Source of the DNA: UBA6776 sp964636785
GTDB lineage: Bacteria > Bdellovibrionota > Bdellovibrionia > Bdellovibrionales > UBA1609
Length of the DNA stretch: 15,382 bases
NCBI GenBank assembly: GCA_964636785.1
Contig: CAZWVK010000059.1
Location: 1 to 15,382, forward strand
Direction: 5' to 3'
A model generated the notes under the pieces. The model made no database searches. It had not been told where the DNA came from and saw only the letters and a list, made by a program, of their open reading frames with translations. Position numbers and translations under genes: made by a program. Of the stretch, positions 1 through 6,345 are shown one piece after another. The first letter of the stretch is position 1; each line of letters starts with the position of its first letter.

Positions 1-1238
1 GTATTGCTGAAACTGAGATGCCAGGTCTTATGGCTTTAAGAAAAGAATTCGGAAAATCAAAACCACTTAAAGGTGCGCGCATTGCTGGCTGCCTTCATAT
101 GACGATTCAAACGGCGGTATTGATTGAAACTTTAATTGAGCTTGGTGCAAAGGTGCGTTGGAGTTCCTGCAATATCTACTCAACACAAGATCACGCCGCG
201 GTTGCGATGGCTGCTGCCGGGGTTCCTGTTTTTGCTTGGAAAGGCGAAACCGAAGAAGAGTTCAACTGGTGTATCGAGCAGACCATCGAAGGTTGGGGCG
301 AAGAGGGCTACAACCTGATTCTTGATGATGGCGGTGACCTCACCAATATGATGCATGAAGAGCGTTATGCAGATCTTATGGAGCAGATCATTGGAATCTC
401 TGAAGAGACCACAACAGGTGTTCACAACCTTGAGAAGCTTCATAAGCAAGGCAAATTGAAAGTTCCTGCGATCAACATCAATGATTCCGTAACCAAATCA
501 AAATTCGACAACCTTTATGGTTGCCGTGAATCTTTGGGCGATTCATTGAAGCGTGCCACAGATGTGATGTTTGCTGGAAAAGTGGTTGTGGTTGCAGGCT
601 ACGGAGATGTTGGAAAAGGTTCTGCGCAAAGTCTTCGCGGTCTTGGTGCACGAGTTCTTATCACCGAAGTGGATCCAATCTGTGCTCTTCAAGCGGCAAT
701 GGAAGGTTATCAAGTCGTCACTATGGAAGAAGCGGCTGAGCAGGCGGATATTTTTGTAACGGCCACTGGCTGCTGCGACATCATCACAGAGAAGCATTTC
801 AGAAAAATGAAAAGCGGAGCGATTGTGTGCAATATTGGTCACTTCGATATCGAGATCGATATGGCGTGGTTGAACAAGAACACAAAAATGCGTGAAATCA
901 AACCTCAGGTGGACATTCACACTTTCAAAGATGGGCGCGAAATCATCGTTCTTGCAAAAGGTCGTCTTGTGAACTTGGGTTGCGGAACCGGGCACCCATC
1001 GTTTGTAATGAGCAACTCTTTTACAAACCAAGTGCTTGCTCAAATGGAGCTTTGGACCAACAGCAAATCTTATCAAGATGTGGGTGTTTACCGACTTCCA
1101 AAAGAGCTCGATGAAAAAGTGGCCGCACTTCACCTTCCAAAAATTGGTGTGAAGTTGACCAAGCTGACTCCAAAACAATCGAAGTATTTGGGGATGGATA
1201 GTAAGGGTCCGTTCAAACCAGAACACTACCGCTACTAA
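1..1238 (+). CDS. ahcY: S-adenosylhomocysteine hydrolase (5'-truncated by window edge)
   Basis: Catalyses reversible, NAD-dependent hydrolysis of S-adenosylhomocysteine to adenosine and homocysteine, clearing the product inhibitor of methyltransferases; cytosolic. The reading frame is open to the left edge and already encodes IAETEMPGLM, the usual family sequence a few dozen residues after the true start, so the ATG at 18 is internal and the N-terminus lies outside the window. Numbering from that Met: substrate-domain motif CNIYSTQDHAAVA at 51-63, DDGGDLT at 103-109, the Rossmann NAD-binding loop GYGDVGKG at 194-201, and the canonical C-terminus ending KPEHYRY, which carries the Lys and Tyr that reach the NAD of the partner subunit. 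About 410 visible residues fit a 430-470-residue enzyme. It is followed after one base by the first of two structured repeats. Identification is secure. Confidence 0.97.
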   Translation, partial: IAETEMPGLMALRKEFGKSKPLKGARIAGCLHMTIQTAVLIETLIELGAKVRWSSCNIYSTQDHAAVAMAAAGVPVFAWKGETEEEFNWCIEQTIEGWGEEGYNLILDDGGDLTNMMHEERYADLMEQIIGISEETTTGVHNLEKLHKQGKLKVPAININDSVTKSKFDNLYGCRESLGDSLKRATDVMFAGKVVVVAGYGDVGKGSAQSLRGLGARVLITEVDPICALQAAMEGYQVVTMEEAAEQADIFVTATGCCDIITEKHFRKMKSGAIVCNIGHFDIEIDMAWLNKNTKMREIKPQVDIHTFKDGREIIVLAKGRLVNLGCGTGHPSFVMSNSFTNQVLAQMELWTNSKSYQDVGVYRLPKELDEKVAALHLPKIGVKLTKLTPKQSKYLGMDSKGPFKPEHYRY

Positions 1239-1239
1239 A

Positions 1240-1363
1240 CTCGGCTTCCATGGCGGGCCATCTTCTTCGTTGGCTTCGCCTTTCAGTTGTGCGGCGTACA
1301 TATCTGTACGCCTCCGCCTTCAATGCTTGCCGCCTCGAATCTGACCCACCCTGAAAGCCTCGA
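1240..1363 (-). repeat. Structured intergenic repeat, copy 1
   Basis: First of two tandem ~124-nt units. The outer arms 1240-1260 and 1342-1363 pair imperfectly. Four of the arm positions compared fail to pair on the plus strand, and three of these are C-A, which become G-U wobbles if the minus strand is the RNA. Inside lies a perfect 8-bp hairpin GGCGTACA / TGTACGCC (1293-1300 and 1305-1312) with a 4-nt loop. It begins one base after the ahcY stop. Short open frames cross it on both strands but lack ribosome sites and protein character. It may be a 3'-UTR structure, a terminator-like element, a small RNA or a REP-like repeat. The strand given is inferred from the wobble pattern. Confidence 0.6.
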
Positions 1364-1366
1364 TAA

Positions 1367-1490
1367 CTCGGCGTCTCTAAGGGCGATATCCTTCGTTAGC
1401 TTCGCCCTTCTCTTGTGCGGCGTACATTTCTGTACGCCTCCGCGCTCAGGGCTCGCTGCCTCGGATCTCATCCCTTAGAAACGCCTCGAG
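1367..1490 (-). repeat. Structured intergenic repeat, copy 2
   Basis: Second unit, 127 bp downstream of copy 1 and the same length. The outer arms 1367-1383 (CTCGGCGTCTCTAAGGG) and 1472-1490 (CCCTTAGAAACGCCTCGAG) pair almost perfectly apart from a two-base bulge and one C-A that would be G-U on the minus strand. Their sequence differs from copy 1 while pairing is kept. The inner hairpin GGCGTACA / TGTACGCC is at 1419-1426 and 1431-1438; read on the minus strand its loop is GAAA, a GNRA tetraloop. A further stem GGGCGA / TCGCCC (1381-1386 and 1402-1407) shares its first three bases with the outer arm, so two alternative folds are possible. Confidence 0.6.
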
Positions 1491-1521
1491 ATCAGCTTGG
1501 CCTCGGTTAGGGGTGGATGTT

Positions 1522-1547
1522 AATAGGCAACTTTTGGGTTGCATATT
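1522..1547. promoter_or_regulatory. Palindromic operator 1 of the SRPBCC-ArsR operon
   Basis: AATAGGCAAC, 6-bp spacer, GTTGCATATT: 10-bp arms with one mismatch. The right arm contains the candidate -35 hexamer TTGCAT (1539-1544). It is the same half-site as operator 2, with centres 40 bp apart (about four helical turns). It is probably bound by the ArsR-type protein of this operon; the assignment is inference. Confidence 0.65.
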
Positions 1548-1566
1548 CTTTGGATGGTGCTAATAT
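1539..1566 (+). promoter_or_regulatory. Sigma70-type promoter of the SRPBCC-ArsR operon
   Basis: -35 TTGCAT (1539-1544), 16-bp spacer, -10 TAATAT (1561-1566). The -35 lies in the right arm of operator 1 and the -10 runs into the left arm of operator 2, so a repressor bound at either site would block RNA polymerase. Confidence 0.55.
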
Positions 1567-1586
1567 GCAACTTGGAGGTTGCATAT
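1563..1586. promoter_or_regulatory. Palindromic operator 2, overlapping RBS and start codon
   Basis: Perfect palindrome ATATGCAAC, TTGGAG, GTTGCATAT. The GGAGG ribosome-binding site (1574-1578) lies mostly in the central spacer, and the last bases of the right arm are the first two bases of the ATG at 1585. Besides binding a repressor as DNA, the same dyad in mRNA could fold and occlude the start codon. Confidence 0.7.
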
Positions 1587-2040
1587 GGGAAATCATACGA
1601 TTGAACGAACAATTGAACTGAACGCATCGACTGAGAAGGTCTGGAGCGCTCTTACCGATCATAAAAAATTTGGTAAGTGGTTTCGAGTTCGGTTGGATGG
1701 CCCGTTTTTGGCTGGAGAAATCACTGAAGGTCGAATGACTTACCCAGGATATGAGGACATGAAATTTACGGCCATGATAGAAAAAATGGATCCAGAAAAA
1801 TATTTTTCGTTCCGCTGGCACCATAAGAATGACTCTTCAGAGATTGATTATGAAACCGAGCCCACAACTCTTGTTGAGTTTTTTATTGAAAAGACCGCGA
1901 ATGGGACGAAGCTAACCGTGAAGGAATCCGGATTCGAACTTCTTCCTGAGAACATCCGAAGCCAGGCCTACCGTGACAACACGGGTGGCTGGAAGGTCCA
2001 AATGGAAAACATTGAAAACTATGTCAAAAGCCACTCGTAA
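1585..2040 (+). CDS. SRPBCC / AHSA1-family protein
   Basis: A 151-residue protein of the START-like SRPBCC superfamily (AHSA1/Aha1 C-terminal type), a helix-grip fold with a hydrophobic ligand cavity; the ligand is unknown. Family signs are the N-terminal IERTIELNASTEKVWSALTD (strand and helix), KFGKWF near 30, the central FRWHH segment, the VEFFIE...GTKLTVKESGF strand pair, and the C-terminal helix GGWKVQMENIENYV. ATG 1585 is chosen because GGAGG (1574-1578) is six bases upstream; a TTG at 1579 in the same frame abuts the RBS and is rejected. It overlaps the downstream ArsR gene by 20 bases, so the two are co-transcribed and probably coupled. ArsR-SRPBCC pairs are common stress- or compound-responsive modules in bacteria. 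Confidence 0.88.
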   Translation: MGNHTIERTIELNASTEKVWSALTDHKKFGKWFRVRLDGPFLAGEITEGRMTYPGYEDMKFTAMIEKMDPEKYFSFRWHHKNDSSEIDYETEPTTLVEFFIEKTANGTKLTVKESGFELLPENIRSQAYRDNTGGWKVQMENIENYVKSHS

Positions 2041-2371
2041 TTCTTCCGCTTTAAAACTCAATGAGTGCGCAGCAGTCTTCGCCGCCCTGGGCGATAGAAC
2101 GCGTCTCAAGCTAGTTAAAGAGCTCTCCCAGGGTGAACCCCTCTCTATCTCTGAACTCACTCAGGGGACAGGGCTCACAAGGCAGGCTGTATCCAAACAT
2201 TTAAGAGTTCTTGAGGGGGTGGGGCTTGTTCATCCATTTTCTTCAGGAAGAGAGACTCGCTTCGAATTGGATACAGCGCCTTTTAAAACCATGAATGAGT
2301 ATCTGGATTTTGTCGCTGAGAAATGGGATCAGTCTTTGAACCGACTGAAGAAATTTATTGAAGACCAATAA
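2021..2371 (+). CDS. ArsR-family winged-helix transcriptional repressor
   Basis: A 116-residue dimeric wHTH repressor, likely autoregulating this operon through the two palindromes at 1522-1586. Residues 16-35 (CAAVFAALGDRTRLKLVKEL) are the typical ArsR N-terminal helix pair; 43-66 (ISELTQGTGLTRQAVSKHLR) form the HTH with recognition helix TRQAVSKHLRVLE; the wing is GRETRFEL at 77-84. The metal-binding CxC motif of ArsR/SmtB on the recognition helix is absent, so an organic or redox signal is likelier than a metal. ATG 2021 is preferred because the frame upstream of it is inside the SRPBCC gene and encodes no family sequence; the RBS is weak, consistent with translational coupling. Its 3' end overlaps the convergent gene at 2355 by 17 bp. 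Confidence 0.9.
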   Translation: MSKATRNSSALKLNECAAVFAALGDRTRLKLVKELSQGEPLSISELTQGTGLTRQAVSKHLRVLEGVGLVHPFSSGRETRFELDTAPFKTMNEYLDFVAEKWDQSLNRLKKFIEDQ

Positions 2372-3104
2372 GGAATTGAGCTCGTTTAAAAGCCGTATCA
2401 ATCTTTTCATTAGAAAGAATTCCGTCGAGCTCATCTTTAAGGGCATCTGCATCGAGATTTTCCAATTGGTTCTTAAAATCCCGTGGAAGCCAATTCCAGG
2501 CTGTTTTAAGTTCATCTATAGTGCGCTCAGGGAGATCTTCTGGCGAGGTGCTGGAAATTGAAAATGCATTTGAGTGCTCTGTGAGCGAAATTCCCTCAGG
2601 GGTAGGCTTAATGGTATGTCGCTCTCTCTTTGTGAGGCCAATAAGAAAATCAAATATTTTTATCAAAGCCCATTCTTCTTTGGGATTGGACTTGAGTTTT
2701 CGAATCTCACTTGGGCGATAGGTTTGCACTTTCAAGGAGAACACTCCACTTTCATCACCGAGTGTGTACTCAATGCTCATAGGGATGCGTGCTGGACGAC
2801 CTAAGAGTTGATCTATGAGATAGGCCGCGAGTTCGTTTTTAGATTCTGGAGCGGATCTGAAATGGCCCTGATAAAGTCGATGGGTCTCAGGGTGCCCAAA
2901 AGTCAGAATTTTCTCTCCTGGCTTTGGTCCCTGATCAATGGTTATGAGCTTTGAGTCGAGGATATCTTGGGAAGAGTCTGTCAGGTGGACAAGAAGCTTT
3001 GTGCATGCCGATTTTTGCCGAATATGCATACGTTTAGCGGCCTGGGAAACTGGTCCCAAGACGGTGAGAGCCATTAGGATAGGGGTATATAGAAGAAGTC
3101 TCAT
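2355..3104 (-). CDS. Exported protein with degenerate PI3/4-kinase-like motif (putative pseudokinase)
   Basis: 249 residues with a signal peptide (MRLLLYTPILMALTVLGPVSQA, cleavage near 22), so exported. Residues 88-102 (SKNELAAYLIDQLLG) resemble the alpha-C Glu helix of PI3/4-kinase-like and FAM20-type bacterial kinases, and 151-163 FDFLIGLTKRERH followed by 175-181 TEHSNAF resemble their FDxLIGNxDRHxxN ... IDxGxxF catalytic and metal loops. In the usual motif the DRH Asp, the later Asn and the metal Asp are conserved; here these places hold K/R, T and E, so catalysis is doubtful. Start ATG 3104 has a GGGG run five bases upstream. The C-terminal third is helical with no recognised domain. The family assignment rests on motif pattern only; a plain hypothetical exported protein is the conservative alternative. 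Confidence 0.6.
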   Translation of the reverse strand: MRLLLYTPILMALTVLGPVSQAAKRMHIRQKSACTKLLVHLTDSSQDILDSKLITIDQGPKPGEKILTFGHPETHRLYQGHFRSAPESKNELAAYLIDQLLGRPARIPMSIEYTLGDESGVFSLKVQTYRPSEIRKLKSNPKEEWALIKIFDFLIGLTKRERHTIKPTPEGISLTEHSNAFSISSTSPEDLPERTIDELKTAWNWLPRDFKNQLENLDADALKDELDGILSNEKIDTAFKRAQFLIGLQ

Positions 3105-3150
3105 TTTACCCCACTAGAGAGCAAAGCCTGGACCAAAAGCCTTATGGACC

Positions 3151-3180
3151 TTGCGGAAAAAGGCCATTCCTTGGGATAAT
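3151..3180 (+). promoter_or_regulatory. Candidate promoter for the 3216 gene
   Basis: Extended -10 TG-G-GATAAT (3172-3180) with a weak -35 TTGCGG (3151-3156) at 18 bp. It lies 36 bp upstream of the start codon in the divergent gap between the 3104 and 3216 genes. Confidence 0.4.
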
Positions 3181-3215
3181 TGAATTGAGGGCTTATTAAC
3201 CGGGGAGCGGGTCTC

Positions 3216-3455
3216 ATGAAGAATGTCTGGATTATAATTGCGGTTTTGGTGTGTGGATTTGCTGGTGTGTTCTATTACCTTCATAAAGACGGATCACCGA
3301 GTGAGTGGGAGCGAAGACGCCAGGCTCACGCAGTATGGAAGCAATCAGCCATTGAGCCTTCTTCCGTTCGACCGGCAGAGTTTGAAAAACTAAAGCTCGC
3401 TCCCGACAAAGTCGAACCTTCTCAAATCCGTCTTCCTGCCTCCGAAGACAACTAA
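3216..3455 (+). CDS. Small membrane-anchored protein, unknown function
   Basis: 79 residues. Residues 2-22 (KNVWIIIAVLVCGFAGVFYY) form one N-terminal transmembrane or uncleaved signal-anchor helix, followed by a charged, proline-containing ~57-residue tail (SEWERRRQAHAVWKQ ... EPSQIRLPASEDN) that would face the periplasm. RBS GGGAG (3203-3207) is eight bases before ATG, and an extended -10 promoter is upstream. No family is recognised. It is a monocistronic gene, divergent from the 3104 gene, with its stop one base from the convergent orn stop. The helix plus a good RBS makes it a real gene rather than a chance ORF. Confidence 0.7.
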   Translation: MKNVWIIIAVLVCGFAGVFYYLHKDGSPSEWERRRQAHAVWKQSAIEPSSVRPAEFEKLKLAPDKVEPSQIRLPASEDN

Positions 3456-3456
3456 G

Positions 3457-3987
3457 CTATTTAATAAAGCTCATATAGAATTTAAGTTCATTGATGCTTT
3501 CGCGAATATCATCCATGGCGCGATGACTTTCTTTTTTATCGAAGAAATGCCCGTATACGGTTTGGTAAATCAGCTTCCATGAGGACACATCCAGCATTCG
3601 GTAATGCAAGAGTGAGGATGTCTTTGGCATATAACGATCAATAAACAAACGATCCTGACCGATCGAATTCCCAGCTAAGATGGCTCTTTCGCCATGGAAA
3701 ACATGCTCTATCATTTCTGCGAGTTCAAGATCCACTTTGTCCATGGCTCTTCCAGACGGGATCTGATCAAGAAGCCCGGATTTTCCATGATGGGTTTTAT
3801 TCCAATCGTCCATACGATCAAGCAGGCTTTGTGGTTGAAAGATCACCGCATGATAGTTGGAGACTTCATTGAATTTAATATCTGTGATCAGTGCTGCCAC
3901 TTCAATAGGGCGCTCTTTTTCAACATCAAGACCTGTCATCTCCATATCCAGCCAAAGAAAATAACTGGGCACATCTCTTTTTTTCAT
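3457..3987 (-). CDS. orn: Oligoribonuclease
   Basis: 3'-to-5' exoribonuclease of the DEDDh superfamily that degrades 2-5-mer RNA and the pGpG left from cyclic-di-GMP turnover; cytosolic. At 176 residues it is close to the usual ~180. Exo I motif FLWLDMEMTGLD (10-21; D14, E16), the RPIEVAALITD segment (26-36), MDDWNKTHHGKSGLL (59-73), Exo II GNSIGQDRLFIDRYMP (107-121; D112), the HYRMLDVSSWK segment (128-138), and Exo III HRAMDD (H155, D160) are all present, so it should be active. ATG 3987 is supported by AAGGTGGTG just upstream. It is nine bases downstream of the smr-like gene and presumably co-transcribed with it. Confidence 0.93.
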   Translation of the reverse strand: MKKRDVPSYFLWLDMEMTGLDVEKERPIEVAALITDIKFNEVSNYHAVIFQPQSLLDRMDDWNKTHHGKSGLLDQIPSGRAMDKVDLELAEMIEHVFHGERAILAGNSIGQDRLFIDRYMPKTSSLLHYRMLDVSSWKLIYQTVYGHFFDKKESHRAMDDIRESINELKFYMSFIK

Positions 3988-3996
3988 TTCACCACC

Positions 3997-4251
3997 TTAA
4001 TCATCAACGTGTACAACCAAGATTCCATCGTTCGTATTGCCATTTTCATCTCTAAAAACAGAGTAGGGATAACGAGCCAGTTTTAAATACTCAATCACTT
4101 TTGCTTTTACGGCTCCTGTTCCTTTTCCGGTCATTATGTAAACCTTTGATTTTGTCGAATGCCGCATTATAAATGGCTCTATGGCATCAAAAACCTCGTC
4201 TGTTTTTACGCCATGAAGATCAAGAAGAGGCTTTGGAGATTTTTTTGCCAT
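3997..4251 (-). CDS. Stand-alone Smr-domain protein
   Basis: 84 residues forming essentially one Smr (small MutS-related) domain: LDLHG at 10-14, the central TGKGTGAVK loop at 41-49, and the FRDENGNTNDGILVV C-terminal strand at 66-80. Smr domains are nicking nucleases or RNA endonucleases (MutS2 C-terminus, SmrB at collided ribosomes); the LDLHG and TGKG motifs needed for nucleic-acid binding and cleavage are intact. It lacks the long N-terminal extension of SmrA/SmrB. First gene of a two-gene unit with orn, suggesting a shared RNA-turnover role (inference). No clear Shine-Dalgarno precedes ATG 4251; the start is fixed by domain length. Confidence 0.87.
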   Translation of the reverse strand: MAKKSPKPLLDLHGVKTDEVFDAIEPFIMRHSTKSKVYIMTGKGTGAVKAKVIEYLKLARYPYSVFRDENGNTNDGILVVHVDD

Positions 4252-4269
4252 GAATCAATCATAGCTCAG

Positions 4270-4298
4270 TTGACTCACAAAACACGAGTCGTCACAAT
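4270..4298 (+). promoter_or_regulatory. Promoter of the aminophenol-type catabolic operon
   Basis: -35 TTGACT (4270-4275), 17-bp spacer, -10 CACAAT (4293-4298). A dyad GACTC / GAGTC (4272-4276 and 4286-4290) lies between the two boxes and could be a regulator site. It is 44 bp upstream of the first gene (ATG 4342, RBS GGGAGGAG at 4324-4331). The divergent smr-orn unit shares this gap. No regulator gene for the operon is visible nearby. Confidence 0.5.
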
Positions 4299-4341
4299 GC
4301 GTTGATTGAATCAGAATTGAGCCGGGAGGAGCGTTAAACTC

Positions 4342-5124
4342 ATGCGTACGGATCTGACTGGAAAATATGCACTCGTTTGTGGGGCCTCTCAGGGGATTGG
4401 AAGAGCAGCGGCAATTGAGCTTGCTGAGCTTGGAGCAAAGGTGATTTTGCTCGCAAGAAATAAAGAAAAACTCGAGAGTGTGCGCTTAAGCCTTAAAAAC
4501 AAAGATCAACACATTGTGGTCGAGTGCGATCTCTCTGATTTTAAAAGCATTCCAAAGACTTTATCTGAAAAATTAAATGCCGATCAAACACCTGTGATTG
4601 TGGTGAATAATGCCGGCGGTCCCCCAGCAGGTCCTTTGATTGAAGTGGAGTCCGAAGACTTCGCTCATGCGATGCATGCTCATGTCTGTGCCGCTCAAGA
4701 GATTGTTCGATTCGCTTTGCCGAAGATGAAAGAGTTAGGCTACGGCCGCATCATCAATGTGATTTCAACATCTGTAAAAGCTCCCATTCATAACCTGGGT
4801 TTAAGCAATACCGTTCGTGGGGCTATGGCCAATTGGGCAAAAACAATGGCCAATGAATTGGGTGCGTTTGGTGTGACAGTCAATAATGTTCTACCTGGCT
4901 ACACGGAAACCCCGCGCTTAGAAGCTTTGTTAAAGAAAGCTTCTGAAAAACAAAATGTCAGTGTGGATGAAGTGAAGAAGGTGTGGATGGATTCGATCCC
5001 CTTGAAGCGCTTTGCAAATCCAAAGGAAACCGGAGAGGTGATTGCGTTTCTGGCCACCGAGGCTGCAGGCTACATCAATGGAATTAACGTTCCAGTGGAT
5101 GGGGGAAGGACGGCCTCGTTATGA
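4342..5124 (+). CDS. Atypical short-chain dehydrogenase/reductase (SDR)
   Basis: 260 residues, classical-SDR length. Cofactor-binding motif CGASQGIG at 13-20, acidic D63 in the CDLSD segment, NNAG at 89-92, active-site region INVISTS (138-144) with a candidate catalytic Ser, and NNVLPGYTET (181-190) after the last Rossmann strand. The usual catalytic YxxxK is replaced: alignment on the helix RGAMANWAKTMANEL puts S155 where Tyr and R159 where Lys normally stand. Such Y-less SDRs exist as a distinct subfamily, so this may be a functional variant or a non-redox enzyme rather than a decay product. First gene of the operon; its stop overlaps the next start by four bases (ATGA). Substrate is not deducible; a ring- or side-chain-modifying role before ring cleavage is a guess. 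Confidence 0.85.
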   Translation: MRTDLTGKYALVCGASQGIGRAAAIELAELGAKVILLARNKEKLESVRLSLKNKDQHIVVECDLSDFKSIPKTLSEKLNADQTPVIVVNNAGGPPAGPLIEVESEDFAHAMHAHVCAAQEIVRFALPKMKELGYGRIINVISTSVKAPIHNLGLSNTVRGAMANWAKTMANELGAFGVTVNNVLPGYTETPRLEALLKKASEKQNVSVDEVKKVWMDSIPLKRFANPKETGEVIAFLATEAAGYINGINVPVDGGRTASL

Positions 5125-6341
5125 AGTTTGATGTGTTCTTTTCAATCTGTCAGACGGATGTGGATGGATATATGCCGTCTGAAAGTGTGATGTTTGAAAA
5201 CTTCATCGATCAGGTTCGGCTTGCGGATCAATTGGGTTATGAGGTCGCATGGGTGGCAGAGACTCATCTTTCTTGTGAGATTCAAAAAACAGGAAGTGAG
5301 CCTGTGATCCCTCATTTCAAAGGTGAAATTGGACTTAACACCGATATTCTTCAACTCGCTCATAAAGTTTTCTCAATGACGAAAAATATTGAAGTGGGAT
5401 CAGCCATTCGAAACATCCTATGCAATGGTGGGCCGATTGCTCATGCTGAAGCCGTTCGAACATTTTTAAGCCTTCATGGGTTGGACAAAAATGAAAAGCG
5501 AAAACTTCATCTTGGCTTTGCATCTGGTCGATTTGAGTTTTCCAATCGACCTTATGGGATTGTTCCTCGAAACGAAGTTGAAAAAGCTGCGTGGCCCGTT
5601 GTGAAAGGAAAAGTTCTTAGAGAAGCGACAGAGATTTTCTTAAGACTTTTAAAAGGCGAGAGAATTTCGAGCGAAGATATTCCAACTCAGACGTTGGTGC
5701 GAAATGATTTCAGAAGTGATGAGGATTGGGAAAAAGTCGTTAAAGCCTTTGGATCCAATGTGGATTTTATTGTTTTGGAGCCAAGATATAAGTTTGAAAA
5801 ATTAGGTGTGATTCCTTTTGATGCTCCTCTTGATCTACTAAGGCTTACTATTGGAACTCATGACCCCTCTCTTCAGGTGGCAGCCAATAAAATTTTACCA
5901 GTCGGTGTGTTTAATCTTTCCATCACACCCCCTCAGGTGATTGAAGCCACTCACGAAAGAATGAAAGAGAGCTTTCATAAATCGGGCGGGCCATGGAAAA
6001 GACACTATATGCCAAGAACCGCGATGGTTTTTTTAAATGATGATCCAGGAATTTCACGGGAAGAAAAAAACAAGCGCGCAAAAGAGCAGGCGAAAAAGGC
6101 TTGGGAAAATTACTGGAAGGCTATGGAAGGAACATTGGATTCTGGTAAGGTCGAGCAAGCAGTTGGAAATGCATTGGCAGGAAGCCCTGAAGATATCGTC
6201 GAGCAGATTCGTGAAAAGTATTCGAGTGATGATCGATTGATGCTTTGGTTTGATTTTAACAATCATGACAATGAAATGGTGAAATCGGCCATGCGAACTT
6301 TTAGTGAAAAAGTCATTCCTCAGTTGAATGAAGGAGATTAA
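5121..6341 (+). CDS. Luciferase-like (LLM-class) flavin-dependent monooxygenase
   Basis: 406 residues of the bacterial-luciferase-like TIM-barrel family, which use reduced FMN/F420 and oxygen. Signs: N-terminal strand MKFDVFFSICQ, helix FIDQVRLADQLGYEVAWVAETHLS (about 28-50; first strand after helix ending AWVAE-H), and IEVGSAIRNILCNGGPIAHAEAVRTFLSLHG (about 90-120), the conserved region following barrel strand 3. It is longer than the usual 330-370 residues, with extra material around 180-230 and a long charged C-terminal helical region. Translation is coupled to the SDR by a four-base overlap (purine-rich RBS in the SDR end). In this operon it could hydroxylate or open an aromatic substrate upstream of the extradiol step, but no substrate can be read from sequence. 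Confidence 0.85.
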   Translation: MKFDVFFSICQTDVDGYMPSESVMFENFIDQVRLADQLGYEVAWVAETHLSCEIQKTGSEPVIPHFKGEIGLNTDILQLAHKVFSMTKNIEVGSAIRNILCNGGPIAHAEAVRTFLSLHGLDKNEKRKLHLGFASGRFEFSNRPYGIVPRNEVEKAAWPVVKGKVLREATEIFLRLLKGERISSEDIPTQTLVRNDFRSDEDWEKVVKAFGSNVDFIVLEPRYKFEKLGVIPFDAPLDLLRLTIGTHDPSLQVAANKILPVGVFNLSITPPQVIEATHERMKESFHKSGGPWKRHYMPRTAMVFLNDDPGISREEKNKRAKEQAKKAWENYWKAMEGTLDSGKVEQAVGNALAGSPEDIVEQIREKYSSDDRLMLWFDFNNHDNEMVKSAMRTFSEKVIPQLNEGD

Positions 6342-6345
6342 AAAC

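Noticed and set aside
543..1301. Long open frame on the minus strand across ahcY (252 codons)
   Set aside because: It is antisense to a highly conserved enzyme, has no family character or RBS, and is explained by codon bias of ahcY.
1283..1478. Overlapping ~62-codon open frames on both strands through the tandem repeats
   Set aside because: They arise from the GC-rich repeated structure; products on both strands are repeat-derived, with no RBS.
1240..1490. CRISPR array or insertion-sequence remnant
   Set aside because: Only two units, no spacer structure, no transposase fragment and no target-site duplications.
3694..4086. 130-codon plus-strand open frame across orn and the smr-like gene
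   Set aside because: It is antisense to two recognisable genes and has no RBS.
6328..6345. ATG at 6328 as start of the aldehyde dehydrogenase
   Set aside because: No RBS precedes it; TTG 6346 has AAGGAG at proper spacing and gives the usual N-terminus. It remains a minor alternative.
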